In this document: one piece after another, positions 18,021 through 26,978 of the stretch
Position numbering within the stretch: position 1 is the first letter of the stretch
Layout: each line of letters starts with the position of its first letter
Origin: Colwellia ponticola
Lineage (GTDB): Bacteria; Pseudomonadota; Gammaproteobacteria; Enterobacterales; Alteromonadaceae
Direction: 5' to 3'
Assembly (NCBI RefSeq): GCF_005885605.1
Contig: NZ_SZVP01000019.1
Span: forward strand, 1-58,642
DNA: 58,642 bases
Position numbers and translations under genes: made by a program
Notes under the pieces: model-generated
Databases searched by the model: none
What the model was told of the DNA's origin: nothing
What the model saw: only the letters and a program-made list of their open reading frames with translations

Positions 18021-19208
18021 ATGTCTAGACACTTTTTTACTTCGGAGTCTGTTTCTGAAGGCCATCCTGATAAAATTGCCGATCAAATTTCTGATGCGGT
18101 ATTAGATGCGATTATCGCCAAAGATAAAAATGCCCGTGTAGCTTGTGAAACTATGGTAAAAACTGGTGTAGCAATTATTTCTGGTGAAGTCTCTACTACA
18201 GCTTGGGTTGATTTAGAGAAACTTACCCGTAATGTTATTAGTGAAATAGGTTATACCTCGTCAGATGTTGGTTTTGACGGCGAAACGTGTGGCATTATGA
18301 ATTTGATTGGTCAACAATCACCTGAAATTGCGCAAGGCGTAGATCGCAGTAAACCTGAAGAGCAAGGGGCTGGTGACCAAGGCTTAATGTTTGGTTATGC
18401 AACTAACGAAACTCCTACCTTAATGCCAGCACCATTATATTATTCTCATCGCTTAGTTGAACGCCAAGCCGAAGCACGTAAATCTGGCATTTTACCTTGG
18501 TTACGCCCTGATGCTAAATCACAGGTGACCTTTATTTATGAAGATAATAAACCAGTAGCCATTGATACCGTCGTTCTTTCTACTCAGCATAACCCTGAAA
18601 TTAAGCAAGCAGACTTAGTTGATGCGGTCATGGAAAATATTATTAAGCATGTATTACCTGCCGAATTATTAACGAAAGATACTAAATATCATATCAACCC
18701 AACAGGCCGTTTTGTTATCGGTGGTCCGGTAGGTGATTGTGGTTTAACAGGTCGTAAAATTATTGTTGATACTTATGGCGGTATGGCGCGTCACGGTGGT
18801 GGTGCTTTCTCTGGTAAAGATCCATCAAAAGTAGACCGTAGTGCTGCTTATGCCGGGCGTTATGTGGCTAAAAACATTGTTGCTGCAGGTTTAGCTGACC
18901 GTTGTGAAATTCAAATATCTTATGCCATCGGTGTCGCTGAACCTACGTCAATTTCAATTGATACTTTTGGCACGGGTAAAATATCTGAAGAAAAATTAGT
19001 TGAACTCGTACGCAAACATTTTGATTTACGCCCGTACGGTATCACTAAAATGTTAGACCTATTACATCCTATGTATCAGCAAACAGCTGCCTATGGTCAC
19101 TTTGGTCGCGAACCTTTTGAAATGACGGTAGACGGTGATACATTCACCGCATTTAGCTGGGAAAAAACCGATAAAGCCGATGATTTACGTAACGCTGCCG
19201 GTTTATAG
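18021..19208 (+). CDS. metK: S-adenosylmethionine synthetase
   Basis: Makes S-adenosylmethionine from methionine and ATP. It has 395 residues (384 in E. coli). The N-terminal ATP motif [20 protein letters not shown] and the glycine-rich loop [16 protein letters not shown] are intact, as is [10 protein letters not shown]. The start has GAGGA 7 nt upstream. A MetJ-type operator precedes it and a strong terminator follows, so it is probably monocistronic. Confidence 0.98.
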   Translation: MSRHFFTSESVSEGHPDKIADQISDAVLDAIIAKDKNARVACETMVKTGVAIISGEVSTTAWVDLEKLTRNVISEIGYTSSDVGFDGETCGIMNLIGQQSPEIAQGVDRSKPEEQGAGDQGLMFGYATNETPTLMPAPLYYSHRLVERQAEARKSGILPWLRPDAKSQVTFIYEDNKPVAIDTVVLSTQHNPEIKQADLVDAVMENIIKHVLPAELLTKDTKYHINPTGRFVIGGPVGDCGLTGRKIIVDTYGGMARHGGGAFSGKDPSKVDRSAAYAGRYVAKNIVAAGLADRCEIQISYAIGVAEPTSISIDTFGTGKISEEKLVELVRKHFDLRPYGITKMLDLLHPMYQQTAAYGHFGREPFEMTVDGDTFTAFSWEKTDKADDLRNAAGL

Positions 19209-19240
19209 CTAACGCTTAACTCAGTTATACCCCACAGAGA

Positions 19241-19274
19241 AACCAGCATCGCTATTAAGGCTGCTGGTTTTTTT
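19241..19274 (+). terminator. Rho-independent terminator of metK
   Basis: AACCAGC (19241-19247) pairs with GCTGGTT (19263-19269), followed by a run of T. Confidence 0.8.
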
Positions 19275-19401
19275 ATGCCTTTATTTTGCTGCTTAACTCA
19301 AAAAACAACTTACCACGTAACTTTATCTGTTCTGTTATTGTTTTTTATCACTATCGCCCTTACCTTAATGATATGACGATGTTTTATTTTTAAGCTTATT
19401 T

Positions 19402-20136
19402 ATGCGTAACCCCAGAATTTTTCAACCAAGCCTATTCTCTATTAACGAGACAGTGACCTTATCAGATGATGCTTTTGGTCACGTTGTGCGCGTATTGCGC
19501 CTAAAAGCGGGTGACACCATTACCGTATTTAATGGTGAAGAGCCTTTTCAGTACAATGCCACCTTGTGTAATGTTAGTAAAAAATCAGCTGATATCACCA
19601 TAATATCTCAACAACAAAATAACAGTGAATCACCACTCAATATTCATTTGGGCCAAGGTATTTCTCGTGGTGATAGAATGGATTTCACCTTACAAAAATC
19701 TGTTGAGCTAGGCGTTAATTCAATAACTCCTCTGTTTACTGAACGTTGCGGAGTAAAACTTAATGCTGAGCGCCTTGAAAAAAAACGTCAACAATGGCAA
19801 AAAATAGTCATTAGTGCCTGCGAACAAAGCGGCCGTTCAAGTGTGCCTACGGTTAATGAACCTATGTTATTAGCTGACTGGTTAACACAAGAAACCAGCG
19901 CTTTAAAAATTAATTTGCATCCTAAAGCACAGCACTCCATTATGAGTTTACCTAGGGAAAATACCCGTGTTCGCTTGTTAATAGGACCAGAAGGTGGTTT
20001 AAGTGATGACGAAATAGCTCAAGCCAATGAAAACGACTTTGTTGATGTATTACTTGGTCCTAGAATATTACGAACAGAAACAGCGGCATTAACGGCAATC
20101 ACCGCATTACAATGCCGTTTTGGCGATTTACACTAA
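19402..20136 (+). CDS. rsmE: 16S rRNA (uracil-1498-N3)-methyltransferase
   Basis: Methylates U1498 of 16S rRNA in the 30S subunit. It has 244 residues, as in E. coli. The N-terminal PUA-like part contains FGHVVRVLRLKAGD. The SPOUT knot motifs are at the C-terminus: RLLIGPEGGLSDDEI and LGPRILRTETAALTA. It is the first gene of an rsmE-gshB-yqgE-ruvX series, an order found in many gammaproteobacteria. Confidence 0.95.
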   Translation: MRNPRIFQPSLFSINETVTLSDDAFGHVVRVLRLKAGDTITVFNGEEPFQYNATLCNVSKKSADITIISQQQNNSESPLNIHLGQGISRGDRMDFTLQKSVELGVNSITPLFTERCGVKLNAERLEKKRQQWQKIVISACEQSGRSSVPTVNEPMLLADWLTQETSALKINLHPKAQHSIMSLPRENTRVRLLIGPEGGLSDDEIAQANENDFVDVLLGPRILRTETAALTAITALQCRFGDLH

Positions 20137-20205
20137 ATATATTGTTGAGTTACTAACATTACGTAAACGGTGATGGATTAACATCAACAGTGAACAGGAT
20201 AAAAA

Positions 20206-21168
20206 ATGACTACAAATAAAGTAATAAAACTCGGCATAGTGATGGACCCTATTGCACAAGTTAAGGTCGAAAAAGATTCATCCATGGCAATGATGCTAGA
20301 AGCTCAACAACGTGGTTATGAGCTTTACTATATGGAAATGAAAGACTTATATCTTGAACAGGGGCAATGTCGCGCCACAACACACAAAGTTAAAGTGTTT
20401 GATGATAGTAAGCATTGGTATGAATTAACCGACCCACAAGATATGCTAGTGAGTGACTTAGACGCGGTATTAATGCGTAAAGATCCTCCTTTTGATACCG
20501 AATTTATTTACGCCACTTACATGCTAGAGCGCGCTGAAGAAGCCGGTACACTGATTGTTAACAAACCACAAAGTTTACGTGATTGTAATGAAAAGCTCTT
20601 TACTGCTTGGTTTAGTGAGTTTACGCCTAAAACCTTAGTGACTCGTAGCAGCGATAAAATCCGTCAATTTCACCAAAAAGAGAAAGACGTTATTATCAAG
20701 CCACTTGACGGTATGGGCGGCGCATCAATCTTTCGTATTAAAGCCGATGATGCCAATGTTGGCGTTATTATCGAAACATTAACCAACCATGGCGAACAAT
20801 ATGCTATGGTGCAAGAGTTTATGCCGGAAATTGCCGATGGTGATAAGCGCATTCTCATTGTTAATGGCGAACCTATGCCTTATTGTTTAGCACGTATACC
20901 TGCTATGGGTGAAACGCGTGGTAATTTAGCTGCTGGCGGGCGCGGTGTTGCCAGGCCACTGAGTGAAAGTGATAAAGCCATTGCTGATGCTATTGCCCCA
21001 GAACTAAAAAAACGTGGATTATATTTTGTAGGTTTAGATGTCATTGGTGATAAGGTTACTGAAATCAATGTGACCAGTCCTACTTGTATTCGTGAAATTG
21101 AAGCAGCTTACCCAATAAACATTAGCGGTAAGTTGATGGATGCTATTGAAGAGAATATAAAAAAATAA
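20206..21168 (+). CDS. gshB: Glutathione synthetase
   Basis: ATP-grasp enzyme joining gamma-glutamylcysteine and glycine. It has 320 residues (316 in E. coli). It begins KLGIVMDPIAQVKVEKDSS, with the ATP-grasp loop IIKPLDGMGGASIFRI and the metal/substrate segment GLDVIGDKVTEINVTSPTC. It starts 69 bp after rsmE and lies 13 bp before yqgE. Glutathione made here would supply the GST at 13550. Confidence 0.97.
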   Translation: MTTNKVIKLGIVMDPIAQVKVEKDSSMAMMLEAQQRGYELYYMEMKDLYLEQGQCRATTHKVKVFDDSKHWYELTDPQDMLVSDLDAVLMRKDPPFDTEFIYATYMLERAEEAGTLIVNKPQSLRDCNEKLFTAWFSEFTPKTLVTRSSDKIRQFHQKEKDVIIKPLDGMGGASIFRIKADDANVGVIIETLTNHGEQYAMVQEFMPEIADGDKRILIVNGEPMPYCLARIPAMGETRGNLAAGGRGVARPLSESDKAIADAIAPELKKRGLYFVGLDVIGDKVTEINVTSPTCIREIEAAYPINISGKLMDAIEENIKK

Positions 21169-21181
21169 CTGTAGGGATAAC

Positions 21182-21880
21182 ATGGCAAAATTACAAAAAT
21201 CAGCAACAAAAACACTAACAGCAAACAAAAAATGTGAGCAAGAGCTTGGTGATTCAACGTCAATGATTAGTTTAGAAAACCAATTACTGATCGCCATGCC
21301 TACTCTCGATGATTCTTATTTTAATAAAACGGTTACCTATATTTGTGAGCATAATGAAGAAGGTGCAATGGGCTTAATTATAAACTTGCCTATTAATATC
21401 ACCCTGTCTGACTTACTCAAGCAAATAGAACCTGATGAAGGTAAAGCGTCAGATAAAGCTAATAGCAATGAAAGCAGTGATTTAACTGATAAGGCAACCA
21501 CTGACATTACTAACAGCTTAGAGCAGTTAGTACTTACTGGTGGTCCTCTCGCCCAGCAACGAGGCTTTGTTTTACATAGTTCACAATCAGGTTGGACTAG
21601 CTCGTTGGTGTTGAGCAAAGAGCTCATGATCACCACCTCAAAAGATATTCTACTGGCATTAGGTACTGAAAAAGCCCCTGAAAAATTTATGGTTACCTTA
21701 GGGTATGCTGGTTGGGGACCCGGTCAACTTGAGCAAGAGTTAAAAGCTAATTCATGGCTTACTACGCCTGCCGATAATGATATTATTTTTAATACCCCAA
21801 TAGAAATGCGTTGGAAAAAAGCCACTGAAAAGTTGGGCATTGATCTTGCCCATTTATCTTCTGATATAGGACATGCTTAA
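21182..21880 (+). CDS. yqgE: YqgE/AlgH family (UPF0301) protein
   Basis: UPF0301 protein of 232 residues with the family hallmarks NQLLIAMPTLDDSYFNKTV, HNEEGAMGLIINLP and ALGYAGWGPGQLEQE-like text near the C-terminus (LGYAGWGPGQLEQEL). The biochemical role is unknown. It is longer than the E. coli protein (187 aa) by a 27-residue N-terminal tail and an insert around 80-105 rich in Ser, Asp and Lys. The start at 21182 is preceded by TAGGGAT and lies 13 bp after gshB; ATG 21263 would remove the tail and is an alternative. Confidence 0.9.
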   Translation: MAKLQKSATKTLTANKKCEQELGDSTSMISLENQLLIAMPTLDDSYFNKTVTYICEHNEEGAMGLIINLPINITLSDLLKQIEPDEGKASDKANSNESSDLTDKATTDITNSLEQLVLTGGPLAQQRGFVLHSSQSGWTSSLVLSKELMITTSKDILLALGTEKAPEKFMVTLGYAGWGPGQLEQELKANSWLTTPADNDIIFNTPIEMRWKKATEKLGIDLAHLSSDIGHA

Positions 21881-21966
21881 TCGCTGTCCTTTTAGGCAGT
21901 CTGTTTTATTTACGCTTTATTTACGCTATTAACTTACTACTACATTGATTAACCCCAAGGAAAAAA

Positions 21967-22413
21967 ATGTCATCGAAAACTCAATCGCCGATTGGTCAAC
22001 GTACTGTTATCGGTTTTGATTTTGGTAAAAAATATATTGGTGTTGCCGTCGGACAAGAGTTGACAGGTAGTGCGACGCCGTTGGGATCAATAAAAGCAAC
22101 CGACGGCATTCCGCATTGGGATAACCTCGCTAAATACCTTAACGAATGGCAACCTGACTTTATTGTCGTGGGCTTACCGTTGAATATGGACGGTAGTGAG
22201 CAACAATTAACCTTAGACGCGAAAAAGTTTGGTAATAGAATTCATGGTCGTTTTGGCATCAAAGTAGAATTTCAAGATGAACGACTCACCACTGCCGACG
22301 CCAAAGAACAGCTGTTTGCACGCGGTGGCTTTAAAAACTTAAAAAAAGATAATATTGATGCTGAATCAGCGCGATTGATTATTGAAAGTTTCTTTGAGCA
22401 GCAATACGATTAA
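21967..22413 (+). CDS. ruvX: Holliday-junction-resolvase-like protein RuvX/YqgF
   Basis: RNase H-fold nuclease of the YqgF family, implicated in 16S rRNA 5' maturation. It has 148 residues. The first acidic residue is in [16 protein letters not shown], followed by [15 protein letters not shown] and [13 protein letters not shown], all family motifs. It follows yqgE by 86 bp, and GGAAAAAA is its ribosome site. Confidence 0.93.
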   Translation: MSSKTQSPIGQRTVIGFDFGKKYIGVAVGQELTGSATPLGSIKATDGIPHWDNLAKYLNEWQPDFIVVGLPLNMDGSEQQLTLDAKKFGNRIHGRFGIKVEFQDERLTTADAKEQLFARGGFKNLKKDNIDAESARLIIESFFEQQYD

Positions 22414-22574
22414 TAATACAATAAATTATTGTAGTTATTCTATTCAATTACTTACCTAGCCTAGCTATTACTAAGTTATTGGCGGGCAGCCATGGAGTAA
22501 AATCCTGTACACTATTTTAACTGTCGGGTTATAATTAGCGCTTATCATTATTTTTTAACAAGGTTTCCTCGGCA

Positions 22575-23132
22575 ATGGAAAAACGTTTTATTAACGCGCA
22601 AGAATTACTAGAAGATTCATTTCGTGTCGCCGCTAAAGTATTTGAAGATGGTTTTCGCCCACAATTTATTGTAGGTATATGGCGTGGCGGTGCACCCATT
22701 GGCATCGCGGTACAAGAATATTTTGACTTTAAGAAAGTAGAAACCGATCATATTGCTGTACGTACTTCATCGTATTACGGTATCAACAAGCAAGATAAAG
22801 ATATTAAAGTACACGGTTTACATTATATTATTGAGCATGCAAATGCCGCTGATAGTTTATTAATTGTTGATGATGTTTTTGATTCAGGCCGCAGTATCGA
22901 AGCGCTAATTAAGCAATTAAAGCGTAATATGCGCAATAATATCCCTAAAGATATTAGAGTTGCTTGCCCTTGGTATAAGCCGCAAAATTCAATGGTTGAT
23001 TTTGCTCCTGATTATTATGTGCATACCTCAGATGAATGGTTGGTGTTTCCTCATGAATTATCAGGCTTAACTCCTGATGAACTCCTCAATGGTAAAAAAG
23101 ACTTAGTCAACATTCAGGATTTACTGGTTTAA
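22575..23132 (+). CDS. Purine phosphoribosyltransferase-like protein
   Basis: Type I phosphoribosyltransferase of 185 residues. The PRPP-binding signature LLIVDDVFDSGRSIEAL lies at about 98-114 and is preceded by VGIWRGGAPIGIAVQEYF, the loop with Arg-Gly-Gly. It resembles hypoxanthine or xanthine-guanine phosphoribosyltransferases, but the purine specificity cannot be read from the sequence. It follows ruvX by 161 bp and ends before a strong terminator. Confidence 0.82.
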   Translation: MEKRFINAQELLEDSFRVAAKVFEDGFRPQFIVGIWRGGAPIGIAVQEYFDFKKVETDHIAVRTSSYYGINKQDKDIKVHGLHYIIEHANAADSLLIVDDVFDSGRSIEALIKQLKRNMRNNIPKDIRVACPWYKPQNSMVDFAPDYYVHTSDEWLVFPHELSGLTPDELLNGKKDLVNIQDLLV

Positions 23133-23150
23133 TACCAACAAGCATAAACA

Positions 23151-23189
23151 AAAAGGCAGGTTTAGTTCGACTAAACCTGCCTTTTTTTA
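23151..23189. terminator. Strong rho-independent terminator
   Basis: A long stem, AAAGGCAGGTTTAGT with ACTAAACCTGCCTTT, closed by a 3-nt TCG loop and followed by T7. It ends the phosphoribosyltransferase transcript and may also end the convergent FKBP gene. Confidence 0.9.
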
Positions 23190-23247
23190 GTGCTAATTAC
23201 CTAACGACGTTAAGTCTGTGAACTTTAGCTCAATTGGGTAAGTATTA

Positions 23248-23721
23248 TCAATTAATTGCTAATAACTCAACATCAAAAATTAATAGTGATCCTGGCTTTA
23301 TTTTACCTGCCGCTTTATTGCCATAAGCTAAACTTGATGGAATATAAAAACGCGTTTTCTCACCAACAACCATTAACTGAACTCCTTCTGTCCAGCCTTT
23401 GATCACTTGGTTTAAACCGAAACTAATTGGCTCACCTCTATCTACTGAACTATCAAATACAGTACCATCAAGTAATGTACCATGATAATGCACGTTAACT
23501 TTCGAGGTAGCATTGGGATGTTCGCTACCACTGCCCGCTGTTAATACTTTATATTGCAAGCCTGAAGGGGTTGTTATAACACCTTCTTCGTTTTTATTGG
23601 TAGCTAAAAACTCATCAGCTAATTTTATATTACCTTGCGCTGCTTCTTTACTACCACTTTGTCGCATAACAACAAAAATTAAAATACCTATAACAATAGC
23701 CAATAACAAAATTTTACTCAT
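23248..23721 (-). CDS. FKBP-type peptidyl-prolyl isomerase, membrane-anchored
   Basis: Prolyl isomerase of 157 residues. Residues 4-19 (ILLLAIVIGILIFVVM) form one hydrophobic segment without a clear cleavage site, so it is probably anchored in the inner membrane with the domain outside. The FKBP domain (about 60-157) has VNVHYHGTLLDGTVFDSS, then FGLNQVIKGWTEGVQLM and FYIPSSLAYG, with the usual aromatic pocket residues. It is related to FklB/FkpA. It is convergent with the phosphoribosyltransferase. Confidence 0.9.
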   Translation of the reverse strand: MSKILLLAIVIGILIFVVMRQSGSKEAAQGNIKLADEFLATNKNEEGVITTPSGLQYKVLTAGSGSEHPNATSKVNVHYHGTLLDGTVFDSSVDRGEPISFGLNQVIKGWTEGVQLMVVGEKTRFYIPSSLAYGNKAAGKIKPGSLLIFDVELLAIN

Positions 23722-23966
23722 TTAATAACACTCTTATACTACGGTTCATGTAAAAAACCATGCTACGCAATTACTCACTTATTTACTAGTTGATTTAGTT
23801 AACTAATATCTACGAATACTTAGAAAATAGTGAAAGTAATAAAAGGACTAAACTGCCATGACATCAAGGAAATAAAAATTAGCATCTGATAACAAATATG
23901 TTTAAAATAATGGGCTAAGATTTGATATGCCAATATCAATCATTAATAGTAATAGCTACTACCTAC

Positions 23967-24042
23967 GTCTCTATAGTTTAACTGGATAAAACTGCGGCCT
24001 CCTAAGCCGCTGCTCTGGGTTCGAGTCCCGGTGGAGACGCCA
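23967..24042 (+). tRNA. tRNA-Arg (anticodon CCT)
   Basis: A 76-nt cloverleaf including an encoded CCA. The acceptor stem pairs GTCTCTA with TGGAGAC (one G-U), the anticodon stem is GCGGC/GCCGC with loop CTCCTAA, and the T arm contains GGGTTCGAGTCCC. It reads AGG codons. No integrated element is seen beside it. Confidence 0.95.
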
Positions 24043-24074
24043 TTTTATAGTTTAATAAACAAGTTATTAGTTCG

Positions 24075-24212
24075 TTATTCCTCTGCTTGTGTTTTTTCTA
24101 CATCCTTGTTTTCGGCCACTGAATTACCGCTGAGAAAAGCAGTAATAGCCATAATAATAACCACACATATTACCGTTGTTAATTTAAACCCACCTGAGGA
24201 TGAACTGCGCAT
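24075..24212 (-). CDS. Small membrane protein, 45 aa
   Basis: ATG at 24212 follows AGGTATAGAA and runs to TAA at 24075. The product begins MRSSSSGGFKLTTVICVV, has one hydrophobic helix (about 11-27) and a charged tail ending KTQAEE. It looks like a single-span inner-membrane or short secreted protein. I do not recognise a family. A plus-strand frame here overlaps the tRNA and is rejected. The start context and hydrophobic-then-charged pattern favour a real gene. Confidence 0.5.
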   Translation of the reverse strand: MRSSSSGGFKLTTVICVVIIMAITAFLSGNSVAENKDVEKTQAEE

Positions 24213-24393
24213 TTCTATACCTATGTTATTACCTATGCTAACTTTATATTCTGCTTGTATATAATTGCCAAAAAACGTTACGTTGCTCTATTAACGTACA
24301 GTAACAGCGACACTAAACTATTAATTTTTTATTTACAAGAGTAGAGTTGATTTTTTACGCAATATAGTGAATTCTACGGTATTAACACCTAAG

Positions 24394-26766
24394 TTAACTT
24401 TTTAAATCAAAGGCTGTATCTTGTGCAGCAATTTGTTCAGTGCTTGACAAAATATTTACTCGAATAGACGAATTTAATACCCCTGCCCCTGAGCTTAACG
24501 TAGCTAAATTAGTATCACCACGTAACAATTGGCTATAGTGAGTAGCTAAAGAGAATGCTGTACTATCAATGATTAGTTTATTATTGGTTTGCCGGCGATA
24601 TACATTAGTACTTAATGCTGTTGTTACGGGGTTTTGTTCTGATAAAGTAAAAAACAAACTGGCTTCGGCTGGTTTATGTTGATGAAGTTTTATTGATAAA
24701 CGTAATTTATTAGTTTTCAATAATTGATGCGCGCTTTCAATTAACGCATAAATCAATTTTTGAATATATAATTGATCGCTATTGAGATAATGCGGGACAC
24801 TGTCATCAATAAGAAAGTAAATAGATCTGCCTTCGTATTCATTGCTCGCTTTAAGTACCGACTCAGTACGTTGTAGAAAACGATAAAAATCAAAACAGTC
24901 GTTTTTTGCCGTCACCTTACCCGACTCAATATTAGAAACATCTAGCATAGTATCTAATAACAAGGCTAGATTACTACTGGCATGACTTATTCCGGTAACT
25001 TCTTTGTTATGAATACCTCTTTCTTTTAATTGCTCAACAAATGCCCTTATTGCTAACAATGGTACCCGTAATTCTGTATTTAGCGTTTTTAAAAAATAAC
25101 TTTGAGCTAAACTTTTTTTCTCTGACTTTTCTCTCGCTAAAATAAGATTTCGGGTTTTACTATGCACTTGTTCCCCTAATTCACTCGAGTAGGCAGCCAT
25201 CATCAGTAGCAGCATTTGAAATAATACTGCGCCAAAAGTACCACCAAGTAATACAGCCCATGCTTGCCAGCTTTTAGTTTGGCTAAACCAAGGCTCTTTT
25301 TCGGCGATGTTAACCTGCCAAAGTCGAGAAAAGACGGACAGCGTCAAGGTATCAACATGCCTATTTACGCTAGGTAATAATTGACCGAATAAAGTAATAG
25401 GTTCGTCAGCAGTGATATCTTGAATAAAAATATTCACTTTGGCTGATTTTTCTTGTGCTAATTGTTCAAAAAAACGATCGAACTGCACCACTGCGATCAC
25501 TAGCCCTAATAATTTTTCCTTGGTAATTAATGAAAGCTTGCGTTGTGCAATTAATTCAGCAGCGCTTTGTTTTTCAGGGATAGAAAAAATAGCCTGTCTA
25601 AACAGTATCGCCGGTATAGCCACCTTGTCTTGCGCTAAAATAACTGGCGCACTAGCCATAATCTCTTCATTATTAAACGCTTGCAAAGGGAAACTATGCT
25701 TAAACTCACCGTAAAAATCTACGCCCAGCGCAGCTTCATTTATTGCTTGTGGATAGAGATAATATAAAGGCGCATATTGAGGACGTGGAGGAGCGACAAC
25801 CATAGTGCCGTTGGCTAATTTATCTTTGATACTAAAATCTTTCTTTAGTACCGTTGAACTATTTTTTTCAAAAGTAGCACGTTCACTCAAAGGCACTATA
25901 GGTGCCCATTCTAGTGCCCTAACACTTGAATCTTGTTTAAAAATATTGTCACTAAATTGGGTGAATTCTGTTAGCGACACAGTATCGTTAGCCTTAAATA
26001 ACGCGGCAAGGCTAGTCACGTTAGTCACTACGGCGTTTACTTCTGCCATAATTAACCGTTCTATTTCAAGCGTAGCTTGCTCAAATAACACCTGACGGTA
26101 TTGTTGCTGTTGATACTGCGAGCTTTTAAGCAATAGAAATACGGCTAAACCACCTAATAAGGAAGTAAAGCCAATAAAAAAACGTTTGGTTAATTTTAGC
26201 TGCTCTGCATTATTAAACAGCAATAATAATGGAATAAAAAATACCGCCATTAACATACTCGCCGACCAAGTACTAATAAAGGTATAGAGAAAGTCACCTT
26301 GGGTTACTCGGCTATCTAATATAGAAATAACCAGAACTGAGCTTGCCGATACCAAGCTGGCAATAGGGCCAATACGTAATAAAAAGAAAAACAGGTACTT
26401 TCTCGAGCTGAGCCATTTTTTATAATGAATAAAGCGAAAAACAAGCTGCTTCGTCCAGCACGCTTGTAAGACAATAGCCAATACCGCAATTGTCATCACG
26501 GTAAAGTTAGCATCTAAGTGTAGGTAGTAGTCGAAACTAAACGCTAATATCGGACTAATTATGACGACAACAATAAGTGGCACAAGACGCCAAACAAGTA
26601 ATAAACCACTAAGAAGCGCCGCGCAAGGACCAACAAAACTGACCAGCGATTGTGGAGTAATAAGCAAAACAGTGCCAAACGAGGTGACAATAAATAAAAG
26701 CGCTGAAATAAAAAAGTGTGATAAGTGGCGTTGCATCATAGTTATACCAAACGGATTAATGGTCAA
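24394..26766 (-). CDS. MASE1-CHASE sensor protein with a degenerate histidine-kinase core
   Basis: A 790-residue membrane protein. Residues 12-215 contain about eight hydrophobic helices of MASE1 type. Residues 230-470 form a periplasmic CHASE domain (SVRALEWAPIVPLSERATFE is typical), closed by a helix at 501-525. The cytoplasmic part resembles HisKA plus HATPase, but the H-box reads FLKTLNTELRVPL (558-570) with Thr564 where the phosphorylated His belongs. The N-box reads YIQKLIYALIESA without the Asn, and the G-boxes are lost. The frame is unbroken. It therefore looks like a maintained pseudokinase or sensor scaffold rather than an active kinase. No response regulator lies beside it. ATG 26739 is an alternative start. 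Confidence 0.75.
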   Translation of the reverse strand: MTINPFGITMMQRHLSHFFISALLFIVTSFGTVLLITPQSLVSFVGPCAALLSGLLLVWRLVPLIVVVIISPILAFSFDYYLHLDANFTVMTIAVLAIVLQACWTKQLVFRFIHYKKWLSSRKYLFFFLLRIGPIASLVSASSVLVISILDSRVTQGDFLYTFISTWSASMLMAVFFIPLLLLFNNAEQLKLTKRFFIGFTSLLGGLAVFLLLKSSQYQQQQYRQVLFEQATLEIERLIMAEVNAVVTNVTSLAALFKANDTVSLTEFTQFSDNIFKQDSSVRALEWAPIVPLSERATFEKNSSTVLKKDFSIKDKLANGTMVVAPPRPQYAPLYYLYPQAINEAALGVDFYGEFKHSFPLQAFNNEEIMASAPVILAQDKVAIPAILFRQAIFSIPEKQSAAELIAQRKLSLITKEKLLGLVIAVVQFDRFFEQLAQEKSAKVNIFIQDITADEPITLFGQLLPSVNRHVDTLTLSVFSRLWQVNIAEKEPWFSQTKSWQAWAVLLGGTFGAVLFQMLLLMMAAYSSELGEQVHSKTRNLILAREKSEKKSLAQSYFLKTLNTELRVPLLAIRAFVEQLKERGIHNKEVTGISHASSNLALLLDTMLDVSNIESGKVTAKNDCFDFYRFLQRTESVLKASNEYEGRSIYFLIDDSVPHYLNSDQLYIQKLIYALIESAHQLLKTNKLRLSIKLHQHKPAEASLFFTLSEQNPVTTALSTNVYRRQTNNKLIIDSTAFSLATHYSQLLRGDTNLATLSSGAGVLNSSIRVNILSSTEQIAAQDTAFDLKS

Positions 26767-26978
26767 AATAGGCAGGTTAAATCGGTAGTATGTCGTTCAT
26801 CTTAGGTTTTAACTGATACTAGCATTATCTCACAGTAGATTAACGGCATATTATTTGAATATGATGTCGCAATACAAAATAATATAAAAAATTGCATAAT
26901 ATAATTTGCGCTACGTGTCTTGGTAAGCGAAAATACGGGCAATTTTTATTTTTCAAGATTATAAGATCTGGAGCAATT

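Noticed and set aside
22414..22574. LexA-type box upstream of the phosphoribosyltransferase
   Set aside because: CTGT and ACTG half-sites are present but the spacing does not match the 16-bp SOS box.
23967..24042. tRNA-Arg as attachment site of an integrated element
   Set aside because: No integrase and no repeat of the tRNA 3' end were seen in the window.
24031..24264. Plus-strand 77-codon frame
   Set aside because: It begins inside the 3' end of tRNA-Arg and is antisense to the better-supported 45-aa gene.
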